NCBI GenBank assembly: GCA_963770155.1
Contig: CAVYOE010000001.1
Span: forward strand, 124,001-188,000
Direction of reading: 5' to 3'
DNA: 64,000 bases
Source: CAVYOE01 sp963770155
Lineage (GTDB): Bacteria > Actinomycetota > Thermoleophilia > Solirubrobacterales > 70-9
This document shows, piece by piece, positions 25,105 through 33,460 of this stretch. A model generated the notes under the pieces. The model was not told where the DNA came from. It made no database searches and worked only from the letters and a program-made list of their open reading frames with translations. The translations under genes and the position numbers were made by a program. Every line of letters starts with the position of its first letter. The stretch's first letter is position 1.

Positions 25105-26732
25105 TGCCGGGAGCAAAACCGCACCGCTTCCGCGACCGCGTCTCCGACATCGCCGGGGAGGCAGCGGCCTACCTTCGCCGGCGCCGACTCGAGCGCAAGC
25201 CCTTTGCCCGCGTCTACTACACCGGCGGCCGCAGCGCCGCACACGCGGCGGAGACCGACTCGGGCCGTGCGCTTTTCGTCGCGGCGTCCCACCTGGTCGA
25301 GGTCGCGGGTCCGTCTCTTCGCCGGCGACAGCAGCGGCGGCCGAGCGAACGCGTGATCGAGCCCGAACTGGCTGGGCGGGTCCTGGAGAAGGCTCTCGAG
25401 CGCGGCGGCGACCTTGCCGAGCTGTTCTGCGAGGAGCGGCACGGGTTCACCCTCTCGATTGACGAGTCCCGGGTAGAGCGACCCCAGGGAGGAAACGAAC
25501 GCGGTGCCGGCATCCGGGTCGTCGAGGGGGAGGTCACCTACTTCGCCCACGTCGACGGGGTCGGCGAGGAAGACCTGCTTGGTGCCGCCGAGGCCGCCGG
25601 CTCCGCCCTGGCCGGCGGCCGAACCGAGGTCGCGGCACTGAGCGCGATCGAGCAGCCGGAGCCGGCAGAGATCGCGACCCGCCCCGACGAGGTGCCCGCC
25701 GAGCGCAAGGCCGAGCTCCTGCGCGAGCTCGACCAGCGCGGGCGGGAGGCAGGGGACGAGATCGCCCAGCTCCAGGCCTCCTACAGCGAAGGACGCCGGC
25801 GGGTCGAGGTCTTCAACTCCGAGGGCCTCCATGCCCACGACGATCGGACCCGGGTCCGTCTCGGGGTTCAGGCGGTCGCCAAGAAAAACGGCTCGGTAGA
25901 GACCGGGTTCGAGACTCTCGGCGCGCTGCGCGGCTTCGAGCTGGTCGCCAACGACGCGGGCCGGGTCGCCGAGTCAGCGGCGCGCAAGGCGCTGACCCTC
26001 CTCGACGCCGATCCGGCACCGGCCGGCTCGATGCCGGTGGTCGTCGGCGGCGGCTTCGGGGGCGTCCTCTTCCACGAGATGACCGGGCATGGCCTCGAGG
26101 CCGACCACGTGCAGAAGGGGGCGAGCGTCTACGAGGACAAGATCGGAGAAGCGGTCGCCGAGCCGCTGCTCACCGCCTACGACGACGGCCTGATGGCCAA
26201 CGAGTGGGGCAGCGGCGCGATCGACGACGAGGGCACGCCGAGCCAGCGGACGACCGTGATCGAGGAGGGGCGGCTCACTTCCTACCTCTACGACCTGCTC
26301 CGTGCGCGACGCGACGGCACCGACCCGACCGGAAACGGACGCCGCGAGAGCTTCCGCCACCTCCCTGTGCCGCGGATGACCAACACCTACATCGCCCCGG
26401 GTGACGCCGATCCCGAGGACCTGATCGCCGAGGTCGATCGCGGCTTCTACGCCGTTTCCTTCGGCGGCGGCCAGGTCGAACCGGCGACGGGCGACTTCGT
26501 CTTCGGCGTCTCCGAGGGCTACCTGATCGAGGACGGCAAGGTGACGCGGCCGTGCCGCGACGCGACCCTTATCGGGAACTGCCTCAACGCTTTGCGTGCG
26601 ATCGACGCGGTCGGCTCGGATTTCGAGATGAAGACGGGGTTCTGTGGCAAGGCCGGGCAGAGCGTGCCGGTCGGCACCGGCCAGGGCCACGTCCGCATCC
26701 GGGAACTGACGGTCGGGGGCACCGCCGTATGA
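25104..26732 (+). CDS. tldD: TldD-like metalloprotease with N-terminal extension
   Basis: A 542-aa protein. The TldD domain runs from about residue 86 (IEPELAGRVLEKALERGGDLAELFCEER) to the end, with the zinc motif HEMTGHGLEAD (His324, Glu325, His329), NEWGSGAIDDEGTP and the C-terminal metal-ligand cysteine region GFCGKAGQSVPVG. It partners with TldE/PmbA encoded next to process short unfolded peptides. The first 85 residues (including RKPFARVYYTGGRS and ALFVAASHLVEVAG) are not part of the family and have no match I know; they could be a fused small protein. It overlaps its neighbours by 1 and 4 bp. Confidence 0.88.
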   Translation: MPGAKPHRFRDRVSDIAGEAAAYLRRRRLERKPFARVYYTGGRSAAHAAETDSGRALFVAASHLVEVAGPSLRRRQQRRPSERVIEPELAGRVLEKALERGGDLAELFCEERHGFTLSIDESRVERPQGGNERGAGIRVVEGEVTYFAHVDGVGEEDLLGAAEAAGSALAGGRTEVAALSAIEQPEPAEIATRPDEVPAERKAELLRELDQRGREAGDEIAQLQASYSEGRRRVEVFNSEGLHAHDDRTRVRLGVQAVAKKNGSVETGFETLGALRGFELVANDAGRVAESAARKALTLLDADPAPAGSMPVVVGGGFGGVLFHEMTGHGLEADHVQKGASVYEDKIGEAVAEPLLTAYDDGLMANEWGSGAIDDEGTPSQRTTVIEEGRLTSYLYDLLRARRDGTDPTGNGRRESFRHLPVPRMTNTYIAPGDADPEDLIAEVDRGFYAVSFGGGQVEPATGDFVFGVSEGYLIEDGKVTRPCRDATLIGNCLNALRAIDAVGSDFEMKTGFCGKAGQSVPVGTGQGHVRIRELTVGGTAV

Positions 26733-28093
26733 GCGGCGCCGACCTCGGTACCGCCGCAGGCCGCGGAGTCGCGGCTGCAATTGACGCCGGCGCCGAGGCC
26801 GCCGAGACGTGGACCGAGCGCTCCCACGGCCGCGAGGTCAGGGTCCACGGCGGCGAGGTTGAGAGCCTGACCGCGGCGACCGAGGGGGGTGTGGGGATCA
26901 GAGCCTGGATCGACGGCCGCGTTGGCTATTCGTTCGGCACCGACTTCTCGGAGGAGGGCCTGCGCGCCGTCGCCGCCGCTGCCGCTGAGGCCGCCAGGGT
27001 TGCCGATCCCGACGAGCACGCCGGGGTGCCGGAGGCGAGGAGCTCAAAGCCGCCCGAGCTCGCCGGAATCAGGGACGCGAGCGTCGCCGACTGGGACGAG
27101 GCGGCGGTGGTCGACCTCGCCAAGGGAGTAGAGCGCGCCGCCTTCGGCGCAGACTCGCGGGTCGCCTCGGTCGAGATGACCGTTTACGTGGATGCCGACG
27201 CCGAGGTCGCCGTCGCCTCCTCGGCCGGAGTGGAGGCCCAGTTCCACGCCTCGCATTGCTACGCCTACCTGCAGGCGATCGCCGGCGACGCCGCCGAGCG
27301 GCAGACGGGCCTCGGCTTCGGTGTCGGCCGCGGTCCCGTTTCACTCAATCCGGAAGAGATCGGCAAGGAGGGGGCCGAGCGCGCCGTCTCCATGCTCGGC
27401 TCCGTGAAGCCGAATTCGCGGAGCTGCCCGGTGGTTCTCGACGAGACGGTCGCCGCGAGCTTCGCGGGCCTCGCAGGCGGTGCGCTCTCGGCCGACTCGG
27501 TCCAGCGCGGGCGCTCGCCATTTGCGGGGCGGCTCGGCGAGGAGCTTGCCTCCGAGGCGCTGACCCTGGTCGACGACGGCCTTGATCCCGACGGGCTGGC
27601 CTCGGCCCCGTTCGACGGGGAGGGAACACCGCGTGGCAGGACACCGCTGATCGAGGACCGGAAGCTCTCCTCCTACCTATACGACAGCTATACGGCGAGG
27701 CGTGACGGGACCAGCTCGACCGGGAACGCCGAGCGGGGCTCGTACCGCTCGCCGCCGGGAGTCGGGACATCCAATCTCGTGGTCGAACCCGGCGAAGGAG
27801 ACCTGGCCGCGCTCATGGGGCAGGCCGGTGAGGGCGTCTACATCACCGACGTCGCGGGGCTTCACTCCGGCGTCAACCCCGTGACCGGCTCGATCTCGGT
27901 CGGGGCCAGCGGTCACGAGATCAGCGGCGGGGAGCTTTCCCAGCCGATCCGGGAGTTCACGATCGCCGGCGACCTGGTCTCGTTGCTCGGCTCGGTCGCC
28001 GCGGTCGGAGGTGAGTCGCGCTGGGTGCCGTTCGGCGGTTCGGTGAAGACAGCGCCGATCCTGATCGGCGAGATGACGGTGAGTGGAAGCTGA
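26729..28093 (+). CDS. TldE/PmbA-like protein
   Basis: A 454-aa protein of the TldE/PmbA family, the non-catalytic partner of TldD. RVHGGEVESLTAATEGGVGIRAWIDGRVGYSFGTDFSEEGLR-type N-terminal strands, GGALSADSVQRGRSPFAG, PFDGEGTPRGRTPLIEDRKLSSYLYDSYTARR and GGESRWVPFGGSVKTAPI are present. The HExxxH motif of TldD is absent, as expected. The start ATG overlaps the tldD stop. Upstream in-frame codons inside tldD do not look like this family. Confidence 0.9.
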   Translation: MSGADLGTAAGRGVAAAIDAGAEAAETWTERSHGREVRVHGGEVESLTAATEGGVGIRAWIDGRVGYSFGTDFSEEGLRAVAAAAAEAARVADPDEHAGVPEARSSKPPELAGIRDASVADWDEAAVVDLAKGVERAAFGADSRVASVEMTVYVDADAEVAVASSAGVEAQFHASHCYAYLQAIAGDAAERQTGLGFGVGRGPVSLNPEEIGKEGAERAVSMLGSVKPNSRSCPVVLDETVAASFAGLAGGALSADSVQRGRSPFAGRLGEELASEALTLVDDGLDPDGLASAPFDGEGTPRGRTPLIEDRKLSSYLYDSYTARRDGTSSTGNAERGSYRSPPGVGTSNLVVEPGEGDLAALMGQAGEGVYITDVAGLHSGVNPVTGSISVGASGHEISGGELSQPIREFTIAGDLVSLLGSVAAVGGESRWVPFGGSVKTAPILIGEMTVSGS

Positions 28094-28136
28094 CGTTAGA
28101 TTCACCAGGCCCCCGTGAGCTAGAGGAAGGAGTCCC

Positions 28137-28418
28137 GTGACCAAGGCAGAGTTCATCGAGCTGCTTGCCCGCGACCACCGGCTCGGCAAGAAGAAGCAGG
28201 CAAACGACTCACTCGAGGCGGTGCTGGATGCGATCACCTCGGTTCTGGCCGGCGGCGACTCCGTCACCTTCACCGGATTCGGGAAGTTCAGCGTCGCCCA
28301 GAGAAATCCGCGTCAGGGGGTCAATCCACGAACCGGTGAGCGCATCTCGATCCCTGGCGGAAAGGCACCGCGATTCTCCGCGGGCGCCGGTCTCAAGAGC
28401 CGGGTCAAGGACGGCTAG
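28137..28418 (+). CDS. HU-family DNA-binding protein
   Basis: A 93-aa histone-like protein. TKAEFIELLARDHRLGKKKQANDSLEAVLDAI is the helical body, VTFTGFGKFSV the saddle and RNPRQGVNPRTGERISIPG the DNA-contacting arm. It bends and compacts DNA as a dimer. GTG start with GGAAGGAG 5-12 nt upstream. No lysine-rich tail as in many actinobacterial HU proteins. The stop codon is in frame with, and 6 nt before, the predicted pyrF start. Confidence 0.94.
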   Translation: MTKAEFIELLARDHRLGKKKQANDSLEAVLDAITSVLAGGDSVTFTGFGKFSVAQRNPRQGVNPRTGERISIPGGKAPRFSAGAGLKSRVKDG

Positions 28419-28424
28419 CTCCCA

Positions 28425-29342
28425 CTGAGCGCGGCACCTTTCGCCGACCGACTCGCGGCGCTGGTCGAGGAGCGCAGCAGCCAGATCTGCCTGGGCCTCG
28501 ACCCCGATCCCGGTGCGCTGATGCCGGAGGTGCTCGATGCAGCACCCGACCCTTCCGCCGATGCGGGCCTCCCTGGCGAAGCTGCGGCTGCCGCGCGCGC
28601 GGCAGTGGCGGTCGGCGCCCACTGCCTCGCCTTGATCGACCGGGCCGGCCCCGCTTGCGTCGCGGTGAAGCCGCAGTTGGCCTGCTTCGAACGCCTCGGC
28701 CCGCCCGGTTGGACCGCGCTCGGGGAGGTGATCGAGGCGGCCCGAGCTGCCGGCTTGCTGGTTGTGGCCGACGGCAAGCGCGGAGACGTCTCGGTTACGG
28801 CTACCGCGTACGCCCAGGGGCTGGCCGGCGCCGTCCAGACCCCCTGGGGGGAGGTGGCCGGGCTCGGCGCCGACGCCTTCACCGTCAACCCTCTGCTCGG
28901 ATCGGACGCGATCGAGCCTTTCGTGGAGGTGGCCGAGACAGTCGGCGGCGGAGTGTTCTCCTTGGTGCGCACCTCGAACCCCGGCGCCGCCGAGATCCAG
29001 GACCTCGACGCCGGTGGCGCCCCGGTGCACGAGCGGCTCGCCGCAATCGTTGCCGAGCGCGCCGACCGGCTCGCCGGGGCTGGGGGGCTGAGCGGCATGG
29101 GCGCGGTGGTCGGCGCCACCGCTCCGGAGCTGCTGGGGCGGCTGCGGGAGCTGATGCCGACGTCGATCTTCCTCGTCCCGGGGGTAGGCGCCCAGGGCGG
29201 CAAGCCCGAGAACCTGGGTCCGGCGCTGGTCGAGGGCAAGCCTGCGTCTGTGCTGGTCCCCGCCGCTCGCAGTATCGCCGGCGCCGATGACCCCGCCGCT
29301 GCCGCTGCCGAGTTGCGCGACGTGGTTTGGGCGCTCGCTTAA
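28425..29342 (+). CDS. pyrF: Orotidine 5'-phosphate decarboxylase (type 2)
   Basis: Last step of UMP synthesis. The core LLVVADGKRGDVSVTA carries the catalytic Lys-Asp cluster, followed by VTATAYAQGL and DAFTVNPLLGSDAIEPF; LVPGVGAQGG is the phosphate loop. The family's first strand, ICLGLDPDPG, lies upstream of the first ATG (28521), and no ATG, GTG or TTG exists between the HU stop and that strand. The only plausible start is CTG at 28425, giving about 305 aa, normal for type 2. Starting at 28521 would delete an essential substrate-binding aspartate. Confidence 0.82.
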   Translation: MSAAPFADRLAALVEERSSQICLGLDPDPGALMPEVLDAAPDPSADAGLPGEAAAAARAAVAVGAHCLALIDRAGPACVAVKPQLACFERLGPPGWTALGEVIEAARAAGLLVVADGKRGDVSVTATAYAQGLAGAVQTPWGEVAGLGADAFTVNPLLGSDAIEPFVEVAETVGGGVFSLVRTSNPGAAEIQDLDAGGAPVHERLAAIVAERADRLAGAGGLSGMGAVVGATAPELLGRLRELMPTSIFLVPGVGAQGGKPENLGPALVEGKPASVLVPAARSIAGADDPAAAAAELRDVVWALA

Positions 29343-29357
29343 CATCACGGGCCGCTG

Positions 29358-29714
29358 ATGCAGGACAAGGGGACATCCTTCCTAGCCCGCGCCGCCGCAG
29401 TCGGTGGACTGATCGTTCTGTTCGTGGCGGTGATCGCCGTGATCGCGGTCTCGAGCGGTGGTGACGACGGCGGAGGGGACGAGGAGACAACGGTCAAGGA
29501 CAGCGGCCCGGACATCACGTCCACCAGGCAATCTGCCAAGGAAGAGCGCGAGATCGAGGTCGCGCTCGATCGCGGCGAGTACGTCGTCCAGCCCGGCGAC
29601 TCGCTGGTTTCGATCGCGGAGGCCACCGGGATCGACGTGGAAACGCTCGAGCAGCTCAACCCGGGAATCGACCCCCAGGCGCTGCAAGAGGGCGCGCGAG
29701 TAAGGCTGCGCTGA
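29358..29714 (+). CDS. Membrane-anchored LysM protein
   Basis: A 118-aa protein: cytosolic stub, one transmembrane helix (about residues 12-32, AVGGLIVLFVAVIAVIAVSS), an Asp/Glu/Gly-rich spacer, then a C-terminal LysM domain (YVVQPGDSLVSIAEATGIDVETLEQLNPGIDPQALQ). It should bind peptidoglycan outside the membrane. It sits 7 bp before the carboxypeptidase gene, consistent with a shared wall role. Confidence 0.85.
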   Translation: MQDKGTSFLARAAAVGGLIVLFVAVIAVIAVSSGGDDGGGDEETTVKDSGPDITSTRQSAKEEREIEVALDRGEYVVQPGDSLVSIAEATGIDVETLEQLNPGIDPQALQEGARVRLR

Positions 29715-29721
29715 GGCGCCG

Positions 29722-31149
29722 ATGCGGCGCCTGCTCGCCTCACTTGGACTACTAGCCCTGCTCTTGCCCGCCGCTGTGGCGGCGCAGGATCCGCCGGCAC
29801 AGGACCCCCCGGCACAGGACCCGCCGGCACAGGACCCCCCGGCAGAGCCGAAGCTCGACGCGAAAGCCTGGGTCTTGATCGACGCCCGCGACGGGACCCA
29901 GCTGGCCGGCAAGGGGGCCAACAAGGAGCTGCCGATCGCCAGCGCGACCAAGCTGATGACGGCGTACCTGGCCCTGGAGCGACTGAAACCGAAGCAGGTT
30001 CTGCGGGCCCCGGCATACAGGGCATCGGACGTCGAGTCGCTGATCGGTCTGCGAAAGGGGGAGCGGATGTCGGTTCGCGACCTCCTCTACGCGCTTGTCC
30101 TCGAGAGCGCCAACGACGCGGCTGAGACCCTCGCGGTCGGTGTCTCGGGCTCGATCAACGGGTTCGTGGCGGAGATGAACACCGCTGCCGCTGCCCTCGG
30201 CCTGGTCCACACCCACTACTCGACCCCGGTTGGACTCGACGAGCCCGGCAACTACTCGAGCGCCGCGGACCTGGCCGCGCTTGCCGACGAGCTGCTCGAG
30301 GAGCCCCTGTTCGCGAAGGCGGCCGACTCGCCCGTGGCCACGCTGAAGACCGGGGACCGGCAGCGGACGATCGACTCGCGCAATCTGTTGCTCAACCGGG
30401 AGCCGTTCGTGACCGGGGTGAAGACCGGCCACACCCTTGACGCCGGTTGGGTCCTGGTCGGTTCCGGCGAGAAGAGCGGGACAACACTGATCTCTGCGGT
30501 CCTCGGCGCGCCGAGCGAGGGCGCGCGCGACACGGACACCCTGGAGCTGCTCGGCTATGGATTCTCTCTCTACACGCCGGCAACTCCGGTCGAGGAGGGA
30601 GAAGAGGTTGCGAGCCCGGACATCTCCTACCGCGACGAGGACCTTCCACTGGTTGCGGCGCACTCGCTTCGGGTCTCGACCCGGGAGGGGGAGGAGGTCG
30701 ACACGCGGATCGAAGCCCCTGACGAGGTCGAGGGGCCGGTGGAGGAGGGGGAGAAGCTCGGCCGGGTCCTGGCCGAGATCGAGGGGCGGCCGGCGGGCAG
30801 CGTCCCTCTGCTCGCGGGCGACTCGGTCGAGGCTGCGACCTTTGCCCAGAAGGCGCTCGCGACGATCGAGAATCCCTGGGTCCTGGTGCCCTTCGGCTTG
30901 ATCGTGGTCGCGCTCGGATTCTTCCTCGCCGGGTTCCGGCGCAGCAGCGCGGCTACCGCCCCGGCCGCGAACGGCGCCCGGGCCACGGGTGCCGGATCCA
31001 CTGGCGCCAAGGCCGCAGGGACGCCGGCCGGGGGGGCCAAGCCCCGTGCGAGGAAAAAACCGAAGCCTCCGAACCAGCCGCGCACCGCCGCCCAGCGTGA
31101 GAGGATGCGGAAGGAGAGAATGAAGCGGCGGAACAGCCAGGCCAAATGA
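29722..31149 (+). CDS. D-alanyl-D-alanine carboxypeptidase (S11/DacA type) with C-terminal membrane anchor
   Basis: A 475-aa penicillin-binding protein. After a signal peptide come four QDPPA repeats (about 22-41). The catalytic motifs are SATK (74-77), SAN (129-131) and KTG (234-236), so it should remove the terminal D-Ala of peptidoglycan stem peptides. A beta-rich domain follows, then a transmembrane helix near 390-410 (WVLVPFGLIVVALGFFLAG) and a long Lys/Arg/Ala-rich tail (KPRARKKPKPPNQPR, RMRKERMKRR) predicted to be cytoplasmic, which is unusual. The last bases overlap the PfkB gene. Confidence 0.9.
   Translation: MRRLLASLGLLALLLPAAVAAQDPPAQDPPAQDPPAQDPPAEPKLDAKAWVLIDARDGTQLAGKGANKELPIASATKLMTAYLALERLKPKQVLRAPAYRASDVESLIGLRKGERMSVRDLLYALVLESANDAAETLAVGVSGSINGFVAEMNTAAAALGLVHTHYSTPVGLDEPGNYSSAADLAALADELLEEPLFAKAADSPVATLKTGDRQRTIDSRNLLLNREPFVTGVKTGHTLDAGWVLVGSGEKSGTTLISAVLGAPSEGARDTDTLELLGYGFSLYTPATPVEEGEEVASPDISYRDEDLPLVAAHSLRVSTREGEEVDTRIEAPDEVEGPVEEGEKLGRVLAEIEGRPAGSVPLLAGDSVEAATFAQKALATIENPWVLVPFGLIVVALGFFLAGFRRSSAATAPAANGARATGAGSTGAKAAGTPAGGAKPRARKKPKPPNQPRTAAQRERMRKERMKRRNSQAK
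29785..29844 (+). repeat. Four tandem 15-bp repeats in the carboxypeptidase gene
   Basis: CAGGAYCCSCCGGCA is repeated four times head to tail with only two variable positions, encoding Gln-Asp-Pro-Pro-Ala. It lies just after the signal peptide and probably forms a flexible linker that can vary in copy number. Confidence 0.9.
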
Positions 31150-32105
31150 TTCTCACGGTCACCCTGAACGCAGCAATCGACCGCACGATCGCGGTCCCCA
31201 ATTTCCACCAGGGCCACCGCCACCGGGCGGTCGAGGCGAGCACCTTCGCCGGAGGCAAAGGGGTAAACGTGGCCCGCGCCCTGAAGCTGCTGGGGCGCCC
31301 CGTGATCGCGACGGGCCTTGCGGGCGGGCCCACCGGTGCCCGTCTCATGGAGCGGCTTGCCGAGGAGTCAATCCTCACCGACTTCACCTGGATCGGCGAC
31401 GAGTCGAGGACCAACATCGCCGTGGTCGATCCGACCTCCGGCGAGCAGACCGAGATCAACGAGAGGGGGCCGGAAGTGACCGACGAGGAGCTCGAGCGGT
31501 TCCTCGACAAGCTCCTCTACCTGTCGCGCGGCGCCCGCATCTGCGTGATTGCCGGCAGCCTGCCGCCCTCGGTGCCCGCCGAGTTCTGCGCCAGGACGAT
31601 CACCGAACTGAAGGAGCTCGGTGTGGAGACGGTTGTCGATACGGACGGCGAAGCCCTCCACGCCAGCCTCCGCGCGGGCCCCGCGGCGGTCACCCCTAAC
31701 GCGGCCGAGGCCGAGGAGGCCGTCGGGCACGAGTTCAACGATCCCGACGAGCTGCTCGCCGGCGTCCGCGGCCTGACCGAGCTGGGCGCCGCCGAGGCGA
31801 TGATCACCTCCGAGCAGGGCTGTATCGCAATCGCCGGCAGCGGCGATGAGCGCCGGGCCTACGAGGTCAAGGCTCCGGACGTGGAGCCGGTCTCGACAGT
31901 CGGCTCGGGCGACGCTTTCCTTGCCGGCTATACCGCCTGCCGCTACGAGGGCTCGCCGGCGCGCGACTGCCTTGCCTACGGCGTTGCATGCGGCGCCGAG
32001 TCGACGCAGCACTTCGGCGCCGGGACCATCGACCGCAATGAGGTCGAGCACCTGCTCGCCTCGGTCGAGATCGCCGATCTGGCGACGCCCGCCGCGGTCG
32101 GCTAG
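31146..32105 (+). CDS. PfkB-family sugar kinase, 1-phosphofructokinase-like
   Basis: A 319-aa kinase. ILTVTLNAAIDRTIAVPNF is the typical FruK/LacC N-terminus; FAGGKGVNVARALKLLG is PfkB signature 1 and VSTVGSGDAFLAGYTA signature 2 with the catalytic Asp. Predicted to phosphorylate fructose 1-phosphate or tagatose 6-phosphate. No PTS genes are nearby. Its ATG overlaps the carboxypeptidase stop by 4 bp. Confidence 0.88.
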   Translation: MILTVTLNAAIDRTIAVPNFHQGHRHRAVEASTFAGGKGVNVARALKLLGRPVIATGLAGGPTGARLMERLAEESILTDFTWIGDESRTNIAVVDPTSGEQTEINERGPEVTDEELERFLDKLLYLSRGARICVIAGSLPPSVPAEFCARTITELKELGVETVVDTDGEALHASLRAGPAAVTPNAAEAEEAVGHEFNDPDELLAGVRGLTELGAAEAMITSEQGCIAIAGSGDERRAYEVKAPDVEPVSTVGSGDAFLAGYTACRYEGSPARDCLAYGVACGAESTQHFGAGTIDRNEVEHLLASVEIADLATPAAVG

Positions 32106-32137
32106 CCGGTCTTCGGGGCGCCAAGGCGGACCCTCGC

Positions 32138-32192
32138 TATCATCGGCGGGGCGTTGGATCCGACTCAAAACAACGCCGCAAACAGCGGTTTT
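32138..32192 (+). promoter_or_regulatory. Promoter and structured leader with alternative helices upstream of guaB3
   Basis: TATCAT (32138-32143) would start RNA at about 32150. From that base GGCGTTG (32150-32156) can pair with CAACGCC (32171-32177). An alternative stem CCGC/GCGG (32176-32179 with 32185-32188, followed by TTTT) uses two of the same bases, so the two exclude one another. An intrinsic terminator follows at 32203-32226. This layout is that of a transcription attenuator or a short terminated RNA. No known riboswitch class is recognised. Confidence 0.5.
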
Positions 32193-32202
32193 CTTGGCAC
32201 TC

Positions 32203-32226
32203 AACCCCGGCGCGCCGGGGTTTTTT
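32203..32226 (+). terminator. Intrinsic terminator ahead of guaB3
   Basis: AACCCCGG-CGCG-CCGGGGTT runs into six Ts (32221-32226). It lies 97 bp past the PfkB stop and 28 bp before the guaB3 ATG. It may end the upstream operon, or act as the off-switch of the leader described at 32138-32192. Confidence 0.9.
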
Positions 32227-32254
32227 CGTCCGCGAACGAACGTAGGGTTGGCTG

Positions 32255-33460
32255 ATGGAAGTCGAGATCGGCAGAGGCAAGAAGGGACGCAGGGCTTACG
32301 GCTTCGACGACATCGCGATCGTCCCCTCACGGCGGACCCGAGACCCTGACGACATCGACGTGACCTGGACCCTGGGTCCGTACCGGTTCGAGCTGCCACT
32401 GCTGGCGGCGGCGATGGACGGTGTGGTCAGCCCGGAGACGGCGGGGATCGTCGGCAAGCTCGGCGGACTCGCGGTCCTCAACCTCGAGGGGATCTGGTGC
32501 CGGTTCGAGGACGCCGAAGCGAGGCTCGAGCAGATCGCCGCGGCACCGAAGGAGGCGGCCACGCGGCTGATGCAGGAGATCTACACGGAGCCCGTCAAGG
32601 AGGAGCTGGTCGCCCAGCGGATCGAGGAGATCAAGGCCATGGGCGTCGTTGCCTGCGGCTCGCTGACACCGCAGCGGGTGACCAAATACCACGAGACGGC
32701 ACTCGAGGCGGGTCTCGACATCCTCGTAATCCAGGGGACGGTGATCTCGGCCGAGCACGTATCCGAGCAGACCGAGCCACTCAACCTGAAGGAATTCATC
32801 GCCGATCTCCCGGTTCCGGTGGTGGTCGGCGGCTGTGCTTCGTACAACACCGGCCTGCACCTGATGCGCACCGGTGCAGTCGGCGTTCTGGTCGGAGTCG
32901 GCCCCGGCGCTGCCTGCACCACCCGGGGCGTCCTCGGGATCGGTGTTCCCCAGGCGACCGCGATCGCCGACGTCGCCGCTGCCCGCTCCCAGCACATCAT
33001 GGAGACCGGGCAGTACTGCAACGTGATCGCCGACGGCGGCATGCGAACGGGCGGCGACGTCTCCAAGGCGGTCGCCTGCGGCGCCGACGCGGTCATGATC
33101 GGCTCGCCGCTGGCGCGGGCCAAGGAGGCCCCGGGCCGCGGCTACCACTGGGGCATGGCGACCTTCCACCCCTCGCTGCCGCGCGGTACCCGCGTCGCCA
33201 CCGAGCAGGACGGCACGCTCGAGGAGATCCTGCTCGGCCCCGCACAGGAGAACGACGGCACCTTCAACCTGATCGGCGCTCTGCGCACCTCAATGGCCAC
33301 CTGCGGCTACGAAGACATTCCTGCCTTCCACCGCGCCGAGGTCATGGTGGCACCGGCGCTGCAGTCAGAGGGCAAGGCCCTCCAGCGCGAGCAGTCGGTC
33401 GGCATGGGCTCCAACGGCCGCGCCGCCGTATTCGAGGGAGTCGCCGTCTCGGATGACTAG
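32255..33460 (+). CDS. guaB3: GuaB3 family IMP dehydrogenase-related protein
   Basis: A 401-aa TIM-barrel protein of the GuaB3 group common in actinobacteria and cyanobacteria. It lacks the CBS domains of GuaB. The catalytic loop is GPGAACTTRGVLG with Cys221, and NVIADGGMRTGGDVSKAVACGADAVMIGSPLA is the phosphate-site region. GuaB3 is thought to oxidise IMP to XMP, supplying GuaA, whose gene overlaps by 8 bp. A leader with terminator precedes it. Canonical guaB, if present, is elsewhere. Confidence 0.92.
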   Translation: MEVEIGRGKKGRRAYGFDDIAIVPSRRTRDPDDIDVTWTLGPYRFELPLLAAAMDGVVSPETAGIVGKLGGLAVLNLEGIWCRFEDAEARLEQIAAAPKEAATRLMQEIYTEPVKEELVAQRIEEIKAMGVVACGSLTPQRVTKYHETALEAGLDILVIQGTVISAEHVSEQTEPLNLKEFIADLPVPVVVGGCASYNTGLHLMRTGAVGVLVGVGPGAACTTRGVLGIGVPQATAIADVAAARSQHIMETGQYCNVIADGGMRTGGDVSKAVACGADAVMIGSPLARAKEAPGRGYHWGMATFHPSLPRGTRVATEQDGTLEEILLGPAQENDGTFNLIGALRTSMATCGYEDIPAFHRAEVMVAPALQSEGKALQREQSVGMGSNGRAAVFEGVAVSDD

